Positions 8,212-16,471 of a stretch of 34,163 bases of DNA are shown piece after piece. The DNA is from Vicinamibacterales bacterium (GTDB taxonomy: Bacteria; Acidobacteriota; Vicinamibacteria; Vicinamibacterales; JAMQPK01). The stretch covers positions 1-34,163 of the forward strand of contig JAMQPK010000081.1 of the NCBI GenBank assembly GCA_023717525.1, given 5' to 3'. Position numbers and translations under genes: made by a program. Each line of letters begins with the position of its first letter. Positions within the stretch are counted from its first letter, which is position 1. The notes below the pieces were generated by a model that was given only the letters and a program-made list of their open reading frames with translations, had not been told where the DNA came from and made no database searches.

Positions 8212-8831
8212 CGAGCGTCAGCAGCCGCGTAGTCCTTTCCGCCGAGGCCTTCATCCTGAGCCGTCGGGTCGCTCACCACAACGTCCGGCGTCGGAGTCGG
8301 AATGCGGTGGGCGATCGGTCGTGTGTGCCGCAGGTATGTCACGACGGCGTGCCGATCCTCCTCGGTCCAGTTCGAAAACGCGGGCCACGGCATCACATGC
8401 CCGGGAATCGCGCGGCCATCTGGCGCCAGCCCGTTTCTCAGCACTCGCTTGATATCGTCATCGCTCCACTTGCCGAGGCCTGTCTCGGCGTCTGGCGTCA
8501 GATTCATCGAGATGTGCGTACCGACGCCCCTTCTCGATACCTTCATACCGCCAGCGAGATACATCTCTTTCAACTGTGGCCCCTGAGGTCCTGGAGTGGC
8601 GTGACAGTCGGCGCATGATCCGATGGTGACGAGATAGCGCCCGCGTTCGGCGATCGCGCGTTCTCCGGGATCCGCGATGGCGGCCAGATCGGGTCCGGCT
8701 TCGCCTGCACCTCGCGAAATTTCCTCTGGCGGAATCGAGTCGAACGGCGGGATGAAGTACAGAAACGCCAGAAATCCTGCGACGGCGGCGACTGCGACGG
8801 CAATGCCCAGCCACTTCAGGAATTTCTTCAT
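8208..8831 (-). CDS. Membrane-anchored monohaem cytochrome c
   Basis: This 207-residue protein has an uncleaved signal anchor at residues 7-27 and one haem-binding CADCH at 73-77. A methionine in VMPWPAF is a likely sixth haem ligand. It would sit on the periplasmic face and carry electrons. Its domain (NLTPDAETGLGKWSDDDIKR through MPWPAF to the C-terminal helix VVTYLRH) closely matches the third haem domain of the neighbouring triheme protein, so one probably arose from the other. Its ATG overlaps the stop of that gene (ATGA), showing co-translation. Similar cytochromes serve as electron acceptors for PQQ or flavin dehydrogenases, or as terminal-oxidase donors. No dehydrogenase lies beside it here, so the partner is unknown. 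Confidence 0.88.
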   Translation of the reverse strand: MKKFLKWLGIAVAVAAVAGFLAFLYFIPPFDSIPPEEISRGAGEAGPDLAAIADPGERAIAERGRYLVTIGSCADCHATPGPQGPQLKEMYLAGGMKVSRRGVGTHISMNLTPDAETGLGKWSDDDIKRVLRNGLAPDGRAIPGHVMPWPAFSNWTEEDRHAVVTYLRHTRPIAHRIPTPTPDVVVSDPTAQDEGLGGKDYAAADAR

Positions 8832-10093
8832 CGTCCGCCCTCACCGGCATTCCCCGCGTACGTGTTGAGTGGTGGATCCTGCTGGAGAATGAGCATTCGG
8901 AACTTGCCAACCAGATAGCTCACGATGTTCGGGCGCGCTGGTGGAGGAATGCGATTCGAGACCGGCGGCAGTGATCGCAGAAATGCGACGAGCGCGTCGA
9001 GGTCGGCCGGCTTCATGTGCGCGAAGTTCGGCCACGGCATCGGATACGGAATCATCCGTGTGCCGTCTCTGCGGACACCCTTCGTCACGAATGTCTTGAT
9101 TTGATCGTCGGTCCAGCCGCCAAGGCCGGTTTCCTTGTCGGACGTCAGGTTGTAGCTGATGAAATCGCCGAACGGGTTCACTCGGAACCTCTGGCCGCCG
9201 GCGAACTTCAGCTCCTCAATCATCGTGTCGTCGTCGCGGAACGGGGAATGGCAGAAGGCGCACCCCGCGACAGACGCAATGTACTCGCCGTGCTCGACGA
9301 TGTCGCTCGACGATTCCTGCTGCTGTGCCTTGTAGAAGTTGGCCACTTCGTCGCCCTTCATCTCCCAGAGCGGCCTGCGGCCCATCGTGCTCACGAAGAC
9401 CGCCAGCTGCCAAAGCTCCTGCTCGGTGGAGGCCTCGATGAACGACGGCATGGGTGTTCCGTTCATGCCGGTGCGGAAACGCAGGTAGATGTCGCGGACC
9501 GTCCTGCCACCGCGAAACGACCACGGTTCCGTGAGATTCGTCGCGCGCGTGGGCCTGCCCCAGTCGTCCTTCAGTGCCTGCGCGATCGCGCCGGTACCGC
9601 GGCCGTCGACGCCGTGGCACGCGGCGCATTTGAGTTTCTCGTACGCCGCGCGTCCCTTTTCGATGTTCTGAGGTGTCTGCGCGGGCTCGGGCGCCATCGC
9701 GATCGACCGGGGCTGCTCGCTGGCGAAGCGCGGTGAAAACGTCTTGATGTGGACGACGACGGCGAGCACCTGCTCCTGCGACAGGAACGGTTTCCACGCA
9801 GGCATCGACGTGCTATGAAGACCCGCAGTGATGCTGGTGACGAGGTCGGCGTCGGTGGGCAGGCTCCCGGTTTCCGTCGAACGGAACTTGTATCGGCCCG
9901 ATGTGAAGTCACGCGGCCGCGGACTCAGGAACCCTGCGTACTTGCCGTCGCCACGACCGCTCTTTCCATGGCATGAAGCGCACTTCTCATCGTAGAGCTT
10001 GGCGCCATCGACGGGCAGGACCGCCTGCCCGTGAACCGTGGAAGTGAATGCGAGCAGAAGGAGGAACAGACTGGACGATAGACGCTGGACCAT
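8828..10093 (-). CDS. Periplasmic triheme cytochrome c
   Basis: From the ATG at 10093 this is a 421-residue protein with a signal peptide (1-23, hydrophobic core FLLLLAFTSTV, end near VHGQ) and three haem sites: CASCH 38-42, CAACH 156-160 and CAFCH 278-282. The three domains are about 120 residues apart, as in triheme dehydrogenase cytochrome subunits. MPAWKPF, MPSF and MPWPNF supply candidate axial methionines. The reading frame stays open further upstream, but that extension is repeat B and rseP antisense; the signal peptide fixes the start. The first residues (MVQRLSS) are themselves encoded by repeat-B units. It is the penultimate gene of the minus-strand block, after rseP. The substrate dehydrogenase is not in the window. 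Confidence 0.88.
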   Translation of the reverse strand: MVQRLSSSLFLLLLAFTSTVHGQAVLPVDGAKLYDEKCASCHGKSGRGDGKYAGFLSPRPRDFTSGRYKFRSTETGSLPTDADLVTSITAGLHSTSMPAWKPFLSQEQVLAVVVHIKTFSPRFASEQPRSIAMAPEPAQTPQNIEKGRAAYEKLKCAACHGVDGRGTGAIAQALKDDWGRPTRATNLTEPWSFRGGRTVRDIYLRFRTGMNGTPMPSFIEASTEQELWQLAVFVSTMGRRPLWEMKGDEVANFYKAQQQESSSDIVEHGEYIASVAGCAFCHSPFRDDDTMIEELKFAGGQRFRVNPFGDFISYNLTSDKETGLGGWTDDQIKTFVTKGVRRDGTRMIPYPMPWPNFAHMKPADLDALVAFLRSLPPVSNRIPPPARPNIVSYLVGKFRMLILQQDPPLNTYAGNAGEGGR

Positions 10094-10131
10094 GGTTGAC
10101 GATCGACGATGGACGATGGACGATCGACGAT
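10072..10131. repeat. Short-phrase repeat, family B copy 1
   Basis: Tandem heptamers GACGATC and GACGATG with variants (GGACGAT, GACGCTG, GGACCAT) run from the signal-peptide codons of the triheme cytochrome through the gap to rseP. The start codon of the cytochrome (10093-10091 on the reverse strand) lies inside the repeat. Confidence 0.85.
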
Positions 10132-10134
10132 CCC

Positions 10135-11451
10135 CTACCGCCAAGGCATGAATTTCTGCAGCACCTGGATGCGGGTGAGATCGTTGTAGATGACGGTGAC
10201 CATCAGCATCAACAGCACGGCAAAGCCGGCCAGGAACATCTTCTCCTTCACCTTCACGCTGAAGTCGCGTCGCGCCAGCCCCTCGAGCGTCATGATGAAG
10301 ATGTGGCCGCCGTCGAGTACTGGGATCGGCAGAAGGTTCAGTAATCCGAGATTGAGGCTGATGGACGCCATCAGCGCGAACAACGGCAGCCATCCAGCCT
10401 GCGCCGACTCGCCCGACAACTGCGCGATCGCCAGCGGACCCATGAGCTGACGGGTCGAGGTCTCGCGCGTAATCAGCTGGCCGACGGTCTGAAAGATCAG
10501 TTTGGCCGAGTCGTAGTTGCGCTGAAAACTCATCGCCACGGCATCAATCGGCCCTGGCTTGATCTTGATGACATCCTCGCCGATGTTGATGCCGATGCGG
10601 CCCCGGCCGCCATTCAGCTCCGGGGTAATGTGCACGATCTGCTCGGCGCCACTCCGCACGATGGTCATCGTGACCGGAGTGTTCGCATTCTTCGAGATGA
10701 CGTCGACGAGCTGATTTGGAAACGTGACGATCGTGTCGTCGACCTTCAAGATCACATCGCCCGTTTTGAGTCCGGATTTCTCGGCAGGCGATCCGGGAAG
10801 GATCGAGCCCACGTGCGGATGCGAGTCTGGCAGCACGCCGATGTCGCCGACCTCATACTTCGTCTGAGGAGTCGGCGTGACCGTCGTCGATACCTGTCTG
10901 CCATCGCGCTCGTAGACAATCGGCGTTTCGCGATCGGGTCTCGTGCCGACAGCGATAAAAAACTGCTCCCACGTCTTCACCTCGCGCCCGGCCACGCTCA
11001 CGATGAGGTCGCCTGTGCGAATGCCGCCCTTCTCCGCGGGCGATCCCGGTGCAATCTGCCCGACCACGGGAGGCTTCGATTGAAACGAGGGAATCTCGGC
11101 GCCGTTCATCAGCACAAAGGCCGTGACCACGACCGCCAGGATGAGGTTCATCAGCGGTCCCATGATCAGAATCTGGAAGCGCTGCCACTTGGTTTTCGAG
11201 AGGAATTCGTCGTCCCGGCCCGTGCGGGGATCGTCGGGATTCTCGCCTGCCATTTTGACGTAGCCGCCGAGCGGAATCGCGCTCAGCACGTACTCCGTGT
11301 CGCCGCGCTTGAAGCCGGCAAGGCGCGGGCCGAAGCCGAGCGAAAACTTCAGTACCCGCACACCGACACGCCGCGCCATCACGAAATGGCCCAGTTCGTG
11401 AACGAAAATGAGGACACCAAGAACGAATGCGAACGCCAGAATTGTCGTCAA
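10135..11451 (-). CDS. rseP: RIP metalloprotease RseP (site-2 protease family)
   Basis: This intramembrane zinc protease cleaves anti-sigma factors and remnant signal peptides in the inner membrane. The 438-residue protein has the zinc motif HELGH at 18-22 in the first transmembrane helix. Two PDZ domains follow at about 115-280 (PAEKGGIRTGDLIVSV and PAEKSGLKTGDVILKV). The second metal-site motif NLLPIPVLDGG lies near residue 385. The start codon is TTG (11451-11449). GAGG eight bases upstream, overlapping the dxr stop, is a good ribosome binding site, and no other start fits. The cdsA-dxr-rseP neighbourhood is a common bacterial arrangement. Confidence 0.96.
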   Translation of the reverse strand: MTTILAFAFVLGVLIFVHELGHFVMARRVGVRVLKFSLGFGPRLAGFKRGDTEYVLSAIPLGGYVKMAGENPDDPRTGRDDEFLSKTKWQRFQILIMGPLMNLILAVVVTAFVLMNGAEIPSFQSKPPVVGQIAPGSPAEKGGIRTGDLIVSVAGREVKTWEQFFIAVGTRPDRETPIVYERDGRQVSTTVTPTPQTKYEVGDIGVLPDSHPHVGSILPGSPAEKSGLKTGDVILKVDDTIVTFPNQLVDVISKNANTPVTMTIVRSGAEQIVHITPELNGGRGRIGINIGEDVIKIKPGPIDAVAMSFQRNYDSAKLIFQTVGQLITRETSTRQLMGPLAIAQLSGESAQAGWLPLFALMASISLNLGLLNLLPIPVLDGGHIFIMTLEGLARRDFSVKVKEKMFLAGFAVLLMLMVTVIYNDLTRIQVLQKFMPWR

Positions 11452-11461
11452 GACGTAAACC

Positions 11462-12622
11462 TCAGACCTTCAATTCTAACTCCCGGGCCAGTTTCTGGGA
11501 ATAGTCCCGCGCCCAGGCATCGAGGGCTCGAACTTCGTCGAGCGTGTTCACGGCCTCGCCGCTGTGGGCGTCCATGGCCTGCTCGATGATGCGGGGGATC
11601 GATACGAAAGAGATCTTCTCGTCGAGATAAGACGCCACGGCGACTTCGTTGGCCGCATTCAGGACAACCGCGTGGCTGGGGCCGGCCTCCAGCGCGCGAT
11701 ACGCAAGGCGCAGGCACGGGAACCGTTGGAGGTCTGGACGCTGAAAGTCGAGACGACCGATCGCGGTGAGATCGAGGCGCGACACCGGCGCCACCCATCT
11801 CTCTGGGTACGAGCACGCGTACTGTATCGGCAGTTTCATGTCTGCACCCCCCAACTGCGCGAGAATCGAACCGTCCAGCAGCTCGACCATCGAGTGCACG
11901 ACCGACTGGGGATGAATCACCACGTCGATCTTGTCGGCCGGCAGATCGAACAACCAATGGGCCTCAATCACCTCGAGCCCCTTGTTCATCAGCGTGGCCG
12001 AGTCGATGGTGATCTTTCTTCCCATCCTCCACGTCGGGTGCCGCAGCGCATCCTCGGGCTTTACGTTGGCCAACGCCGCCGCCGGGAGCTCGCGGAATGG
12101 CCCGCCCGAGGCGGTCAGAATGATGCGAGCGATTTCCGAGTTCTGGCGCCCGTGCAGGCATTGATGGACGGCGTTGTGCTCGCTGTCGACCGGGAGAATC
12201 GCGACCCCGCGCGCACGCGCCGCCGCCGTCACGAGCGAGCCCGCCATCACGAGCACTTCCTTGTTCGCCAGCGCGATCGTCTTTCCGGCGTCGATCGCCG
12301 CGAGCACCGCCTCCAGTCCAGCGGTGCCTGACGAAGCACAGATCACGATGTCGACATCGGGGTGCGTTGCGACAGCGATCAAGCCGGCCGGCCCCGACAC
12401 GGCGCGGTCCGCGCGGAATGCCGACGCCACCGCGTGAAGCCCTGCGTCGGTTGCCATCGCAATGACGCTCGGCTTGAACTCGATCGCCTGGTCGCGAAGC
12501 CGGTCGGCGTTGGTGCCGGCGGCAAGGCCGACGATCCTCAGCCGATCGGGGTGCGCACGCACGACATCAAGCGTGCTCTGCCCGATCGAGCCGGTGGAGC
12601 CCAGGATTGCTAATCGTTTCAT
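11462..12622 (-). CDS. dxr: 1-deoxy-D-xylulose 5-phosphate reductoisomerase
   Basis: It is the second enzyme of the MEP isoprenoid pathway, converting DXP to MEP with NADPH. The 386-residue protein has the dinucleotide motif LGSTGSIGQSTLDVV at 7-21, IALANKEVLVMAG, the metal-site DSEHNAVHQCL and the substrate-loop LTASGGPFRE. The C-terminal helical domain begins with PNMG-type sequence replaced here by HPTWRMGRKITIDSATLMNK. Length and motifs are complete. It lies between cdsA and rseP on the same strand, with 10 bases to rseP and 16 to cdsA. Confidence 0.96.
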   Translation of the reverse strand: MKRLAILGSTGSIGQSTLDVVRAHPDRLRIVGLAAGTNADRLRDQAIEFKPSVIAMATDAGLHAVASAFRADRAVSGPAGLIAVATHPDVDIVICASSGTAGLEAVLAAIDAGKTIALANKEVLVMAGSLVTAAARARGVAILPVDSEHNAVHQCLHGRQNSEIARIILTASGGPFRELPAAALANVKPEDALRHPTWRMGRKITIDSATLMNKGLEVIEAHWLFDLPADKIDVVIHPQSVVHSMVELLDGSILAQLGGADMKLPIQYACSYPERWVAPVSRLDLTAIGRLDFQRPDLQRFPCLRLAYRALEAGPSHAVVLNAANEVAVASYLDEKISFVSIPRIIEQAMDAHSGEAVNTLDEVRALDAWARDYSQKLARELELKV

Positions 12623-12638
12623 TTAGGTTGTGGTTCCG

Positions 12639-13424
12639 CTAAAAACTGTAACGCACGAACACGTAGAACACCGGCGCCGCAAACAGCAGCGCGTCGATAC
12701 GATCGAGCACGCCGCCATGCCCCGGAATGATGGCCGAGGCATCTTTCACTCCAACGCTGCGCTTCAGCAGCGACTCGAAGAGGTCGCCGACGATGCCGAC
12801 GGCAGCGACCGCACAGCCGAGAGCGATGCGGGCAACCATTCCCATTTGCGGCAACCACCATTGGCCGATCACGGCGACCCCGAGCATGGCGCCCAGGAAT
12901 CCGCCTGCGGCGCCCTCGATTGTTTTCTTCGGGCTGATAGCTGGCGCGAGCAGATGACGTCCGAACATCCTGCCGCCGTAGTACTGAAAAGTGTCGCTGA
13001 TGGCAACCGTCAGAATCGCCAGCAGCGCCGCTTCGCGTCCGAGCGTCCACCGTGTCGCGGCGAGCAGTCCCAGCGGCACTCCGATGTAGAGCGGCGCGAA
13101 TGCCGACACGGCGACGGTCTCGAGCGCGCGCTTGTGACTCGTCGCCGAAGCCAGCGAGACGGCAGCCAATCCGATCGTCAGTCCGGCCAGCGCAGCCTCG
13201 ATCGGAAGCCCGGGAATCGCCACGGCGACGCACGCCAGCACCGTTGCCGTGCCTGCCACCGGGCGCGACACGGCGATGCCGGCACGGGCAGCGATGTCCA
13301 CGTACTCGCGAAATGCGAGCACGGCCACAACGAGTGCGAGGCTGAGCAGATAGATCGGTGGAAGCAGCCAGAGCGCCGCGACTACACCAACGAGGAGCAG
13401 CGCACCACTGATGACTCTGGCCAC
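12639..13424 (-). CDS. cdsA: Phosphatidate cytidylyltransferase
   Basis: It makes CDP-diacylglycerol from phosphatidate and CTP, the branch point of phospholipid synthesis in the inner membrane. The 261-residue protein is strongly hydrophobic (about seven or eight helices). It carries the family signature near the C-terminus: KRSVGVKDASAIIPGHGG followed by LDRIDALLFA. The start is GTG, sharing one base with the uppS stop (TAGTG), so the two are almost certainly translated together. Length is typical. Confidence 0.95.
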   Translation of the reverse strand: MARVISGALLLVGVVAALWLLPPIYLLSLALVVAVLAFREYVDIAARAGIAVSRPVAGTATVLACVAVAIPGLPIEAALAGLTIGLAAVSLASATSHKRALETVAVSAFAPLYIGVPLGLLAATRWTLGREAALLAILTVAISDTFQYYGGRMFGRHLLAPAISPKKTIEGAAGGFLGAMLGVAVIGQWWLPQMGMVARIALGCAVAAVGIVGDLFESLLKRSVGVKDASAIIPGHGGVLDRIDALLFAAPVFYVFVRYSF

Positions 13425-14209
13425 TAGCGAGTCAGTGCCGGTGTGGGTTTGATCCCCCCGTACCGCCGATCGCGCTTCTGATAGGCGAGAACGGCTTCGA
13501 GCAGGTGTTTACGGCGGAAGTCCGGCCAGAGTGTGTCGGTCACCCAGATCTCTGCGTAGGCAATCTGCCATAGCAAGAAGTTGCTGACGCGCATCTCGCC
13601 GCTCGTGCGGATCAGCAGATCGGGATCCGGTTGCCCTGCCGTATAGAGGAGCTGTGAGAATTTCTGTTCGTCAAGATCCGCAGACGCGATGCCCGCGTCA
13701 ATCGCACGGCGTGCAGCATCGACGATCTCGGCGCGGCCACCGTAGTTGAGCGCGATATTGAAAGTCATCCCGCTGTTGCCGGCCGTCGCTTCCTGACCTG
13801 CCGCCAGCTCCTGCAGCACATCGGCCGACAACTCGTCCGTACGCCCGATGACCTGAAACCTGATGTTGTTGCGATTGATGGCATCCAGCTCCAGGCGGAG
13901 ATACCGTTTCAGCAGCGCCATCAAGGCCGTCACTTCGGTGACCGGCCGCTTCCAGTTTTCAACCGAAAACGCGTACAACGTCAGCGCTCCAATTCCGAGG
14001 CGCGCCGAGGTCTCGACAACGTCGCGTACCGATTCGATGCCGGCGCGATGGCCTTCGACGCGCGGCAGATGGCGCTGGGCAGCCCAGCGGCCGTTCCCAT
14101 CCATGATGATCGCGATGTGCCTGGGAAGCGCTTCGAAGTTCACCTCGCGAGCCAGGGCTTCGTCGGGAGCTCCTCTGGGAATGGTTTCCAGAAGCTGTTC
14201 GAGGGACAT
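13424..14209 (-). CDS. uppS: Isoprenyl transferase (undecaprenyl diphosphate synthase)
   Basis: It extends farnesyl diphosphate with isopentenyl diphosphate to the C55 lipid carrier used for peptidoglycan and polysaccharides. The 261-residue protein shows IAIIMDGNGRWA with catalytic Asp37, then the phosphate and farnesyl-site residues RVEGHRAG. TLYAFSVENWKRP and the C-terminal RTSGEMRVSNFLLWQIAYAE with WPDF complete the family pattern. It has about 25 residues more at the N-terminus than many homologues. Just 3 bases separate its start from the truA stop. uppS-cdsA-dxr-rseP is a classic envelope gene order. Confidence 0.96.
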   Translation of the reverse strand: MSLEQLLETIPRGAPDEALAREVNFEALPRHIAIIMDGNGRWAAQRHLPRVEGHRAGIESVRDVVETSARLGIGALTLYAFSVENWKRPVTEVTALMALLKRYLRLELDAINRNNIRFQVIGRTDELSADVLQELAAGQEATAGNSGMTFNIALNYGGRAEIVDAARRAIDAGIASADLDEQKFSQLLYTAGQPDPDLLIRTSGEMRVSNFLLWQIAYAEIWVTDTLWPDFRRKHLLEAVLAYQKRDRRYGGIKPTPALTR

Positions 14210-14212
14210 AGG

Positions 14213-14989
14213 TCAAGAGAAGGATACCGGAGCGGCCGTATCGTAATCAACGCGCACGAGATAGAGCCCGTGGGGCTGCGCCGTCGGGCCGGCGGATCCC
14301 CGGCGGCGCGACGCCAGCAGCTCCGGCATCGATCCGGGTGACCGCCGCCCGTCAGCGACCTCAATCAGTGTGCCGACAATGTTGCGCACCATGTATTTCA
14401 GGAAGCCGGTGCCGGCGATTTCGTAAATAAGCAGGCGCCCGCCGCCTTCCAGTGGCCTCTCGTGCCATTCCGATCGCGTGACCGTACGCACGGTCGTCCG
14501 CACGTTTCCGCCTGCGGCTTGAAACGTGGCGAAGTCGTGCTCGCCCTCGAGCGCCGCGGCCGCTTGCTTCATCTGCTGAAGGTTGATACTGCGGGAAATG
14601 TGGAGCGCGTAACGCCGCTCGAACGGGCTGATGACCCTGGCGTTGAATATGCGGTAGCGATACACCTTGGACCGCGCAGAAAACCGCGCGTTGAATCCCT
14701 GAGCCGCGTGCTCGACGTTGAGCACGCGAACGTCTTCCGGGAGAACCGCGTTCAGCGCACCGAGCAGCTCGGACGGATCAATCGCACTGGTCAACGAAAA
14801 GCTCGCGACCTGGCCAAGGGCGTGCACACCTGAATCCGTCCGCCCCGCCCCGGTGACGGTCACCTCGCCGCCCTCGATGGGCACGAGCGCCTCCTCCAAT
14901 ACTTGTTGCACCGAACGCGCGTTCGACTGGCGCTGAAAGCCAGCGTAGTCGGTGCCGTCGTAGGCGAGCGTGGCTTTGAAGACTTGCAT
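14213..14989 (-). CDS. truA: tRNA pseudouridine(38-40) synthase
   Basis: It isomerises uridines 38-40 in the anticodon arm of tRNAs. The 258-residue protein has the N-terminal YDGTDYAGFQRQ and the catalytic motif GAGRTDSGVHALGQ with Asp52, both diagnostic. The C-terminal GTGFLKYMVRNIVGTLIEV is also characteristic. Length is normal. Repeat C copy 1 begins four bases before its ATG, leaving little room for a ribosome binding site outside the repeat. Confidence 0.96.
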   Translation of the reverse strand: MQVFKATLAYDGTDYAGFQRQSNARSVQQVLEEALVPIEGGEVTVTGAGRTDSGVHALGQVASFSLTSAIDPSELLGALNAVLPEDVRVLNVEHAAQGFNARFSARSKVYRYRIFNARVISPFERRYALHISRSINLQQMKQAAAALEGEHDFATFQAAGGNVRTTVRTVTRSEWHERPLEGGGRLLIYEIAGTGFLKYMVRNIVGTLIEVADGRRSPGSMPELLASRRRGSAGPTAQPHGLYLVRVDYDTAAPVSFS

Positions 14990-14993
14990 GGTT

Positions 14994-15070
14994 CGTGGGA
15001 AAACGCGGGAGAACGTAGGAAAACGTGGGGAAAACCTACGTTATCCCACGTTGTCCCACGTGACCTACGT
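14994..15070. repeat. Short-phrase repeat, family C copy 1 (four units forward, four inverted)
   Basis: Ten-base units CGTGGGAAAA, CGCGGGAGAA, CGTAGGAAAA and CGTGGGGAAAA are followed by inverted units CCTACGTTAT, CCCACGTTGT and CCCACGTGAC. AACGTAGG at 15012-15019 pairs exactly with CCTACGTT at 15035-15042. CGTGGGA at 14994-15000 pairs with TCCCACG at 15054-15060. It fills the entire gap between pyrE and truA. Confidence 0.9.
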
Positions 15071-15072
15071 CC

Positions 15073-15645
15073 TTACCCCGGCCTGGATCCCGGCTTTGTT
15101 ACGGGGATTCCCTGCCGACAGAGGGGGCACTCGTCTGCCTCGTAGGTCGGAAGCGACAGCTGGACTACCGTTTCATGCGGCACGCCAAATGCGATCGTAC
15201 CGCCGCTGCGATCGATAATCGCCGCTGCTCCGACGACAACACCGCCCGCCTCTCGAGCCACATCCATCGTTTCGCGCGTCGACTTTCCTGTCGTGAAGAC
15301 GTCCTCAACGACCAGGACACGCTCGCCCGACCCTAAAGTGAATCCCCGGCGCAGGCTCAACGCCGTGCCGCCAGCTCGCTCCGCAAAGATCGCACGCACG
15401 CCGAGCGCACGCGCGACTTCGTGGCCGATGATAAGCCCCCCGAGCGCGGGCGAGATGACGACCTGAGGTCGCAAGCTCCTGACCCGCTCCGCGAGCGCCG
15501 ATGCCAGAACCGCGGCGTCGGGCGGGTGCTGCAGCACGAGCGCCGACTGCAGGTAGCCGGTGCTGTGGAGGCCGGACGACAGACGGAAGTGCCCTTCGAG
15601 CAGCGCACCGGCCCGCCGGAACAGTGCGAGCGCGTTTTGTTCCAT
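15073..15645 (-). CDS. pyrE: Orotate phosphoribosyltransferase
   Basis: It transfers phosphoribose from PRPP to orotate, the fifth step of pyrimidine synthesis. The 190-residue protein has the PRPP loop VLVVEDVFTTGKSTRE (110-125) and the orotate-binding N-terminal SSGLHSTGYLQ. ISPALGGLIIGHEVARALG is also present. The C-terminus ends in CPLC (173-176) and TKPGSR, a tail seen in one branch of bacterial PyrE. A TATACT on the reverse strand (15662-15657) is a plausible -10 box, but it would start transcription about five bases from the ATG. It is the first gene of the long minus-strand block and lies apart from the other pyr genes. Confidence 0.95.
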   Translation of the reverse strand: MEQNALALFRRAGALLEGHFRLSSGLHSTGYLQSALVLQHPPDAAVLASALAERVRSLRPQVVISPALGGLIIGHEVARALGVRAIFAERAGGTALSLRRGFTLGSGERVLVVEDVFTTGKSTRETMDVAREAGGVVVGAAAIIDRSGGTIAFGVPHETVVQLSLPTYEADECPLCRQGIPVTKPGSRPG

Positions 15646-15683
15646 ATCGACCGCGTAGTATACGATGCCGCTACCTTCCTTCG

Positions 15684-16466
15684 ATGCCGCCCGTCACCGT
15701 CACCGTCATCGCAAAGAACGAGGCCGAGGCCCTGGCCGATGCGCTGAAGTCGGTCGCCTGGGCCGACGAGATCATCGTCGTCGACGCGGAAAGCGCCGAC
15801 GATACGGTCAGGATTGCGCGCCAGTTCACCGACCGCGTCTACGTTCGCCCCTGGCCCGGCTACGTTGATCAGAAAAATCACGCCGCCGGCCTGGCGAGCC
15901 ATGACTGGATCCTGTCGCTCGATGCCGACGAGCGCGTCTCGCCCGCGTTGGCGCAGGAAATTCGATCGACGCTGAACACCGAGCCAGAAGCCGGCGGCTT
16001 CCGGATCCCGCGTGTGTCGTTCTATTTCGGCAGATGGATCCGCACAACCGACATGTATCCCGACTACCAGCTTCGGCTCTACCATCGACGCAAAGCACGA
16101 TGGGATGGCATGTACGTGCACGAGTCGGTGCGCGTTGACGGCCACACGGCGTATCTGAAGAACGAACTCCAGCATCACCCGTACAAGGATCTCTCCGAGC
16201 ACCTGATTCGCATGGATCGCTATACGACGCTCGCCGCACGTCAGATGCACGCTCAGGGCACGCGCGCCACGGCCGCGCGGTTGTTCTGTCATCCGAAGCT
16301 GGCGTTTCTGAGGAACTACGTTTTGAAGGGCGGCTTCCGCGACGGCAAGGCAGGGCTCGTCATTTCGCTGGTGAACTCGTACTACGTCTTTCTGAAATTC
16401 GCGAAGCTCTGGGAACTTCAGCGCGACGATCGACCGGGCGATCGACGATCCACGATCGACGATTGA
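15684..16466 (+). CDS. Glycosyltransferase family 2 (WaaE/KdtX-like)
   Basis: From the ATG at 15684 the protein has 260 residues and starts straight into a GT-A fold: VTVTVIAKNEAEALADAL, then VDAESADDT and the metal-binding LDADERVS. The middle part GFRIPRVSFYFGRWIRTTDM with YQLRLYHR and YVHESV resembles WaaE/KdtX-type enzymes, which add a sugar to lipopolysaccharide core. The frame is open upstream to 15501, but that is pyrE antisense. The last dozen residues (QRDDRPGDRRSTIDD) are encoded by repeat B copy 2 and are unlikely to be part of the fold. Its TGA overlaps a TTG of the next glycosyltransferase gene, so the pair acts together, probably in cell-surface glycan synthesis. Confidence 0.88.
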   Translation: MPPVTVTVIAKNEAEALADALKSVAWADEIIVVDAESADDTVRIARQFTDRVYVRPWPGYVDQKNHAAGLASHDWILSLDADERVSPALAQEIRSTLNTEPEAGGFRIPRVSFYFGRWIRTTDMYPDYQLRLYHRRKARWDGMYVHESVRVDGHTAYLKNELQHHPYKDLSEHLIRMDRYTTLAARQMHAQGTRATAARLFCHPKLAFLRNYVLKGGFRDGKAGLVISLVNSYYVFLKFAKLWELQRDDRPGDRRSTIDD

Positions 16467-16471
16467 CGATG
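16423..16471. repeat. Short-phrase repeat, family B copy 2
   Basis: Units based on GACGATC (GCGACGATC, GACCGGGC, GATCGACGATCC, ACGATCGACGAT, TGACGATG) cover the last codons and stop of the family 2 glycosyltransferase and the start codon of the next gene. No non-coding spacer exists here, so the repeat lies wholly within or across coding sequence. Confidence 0.8.

Noticed and set aside
10094-10393. N-terminal extension of the triheme cytochrome
   Set aside because: It reads through repeat B and rseP antisense. A proper signal peptide starts at 10093.
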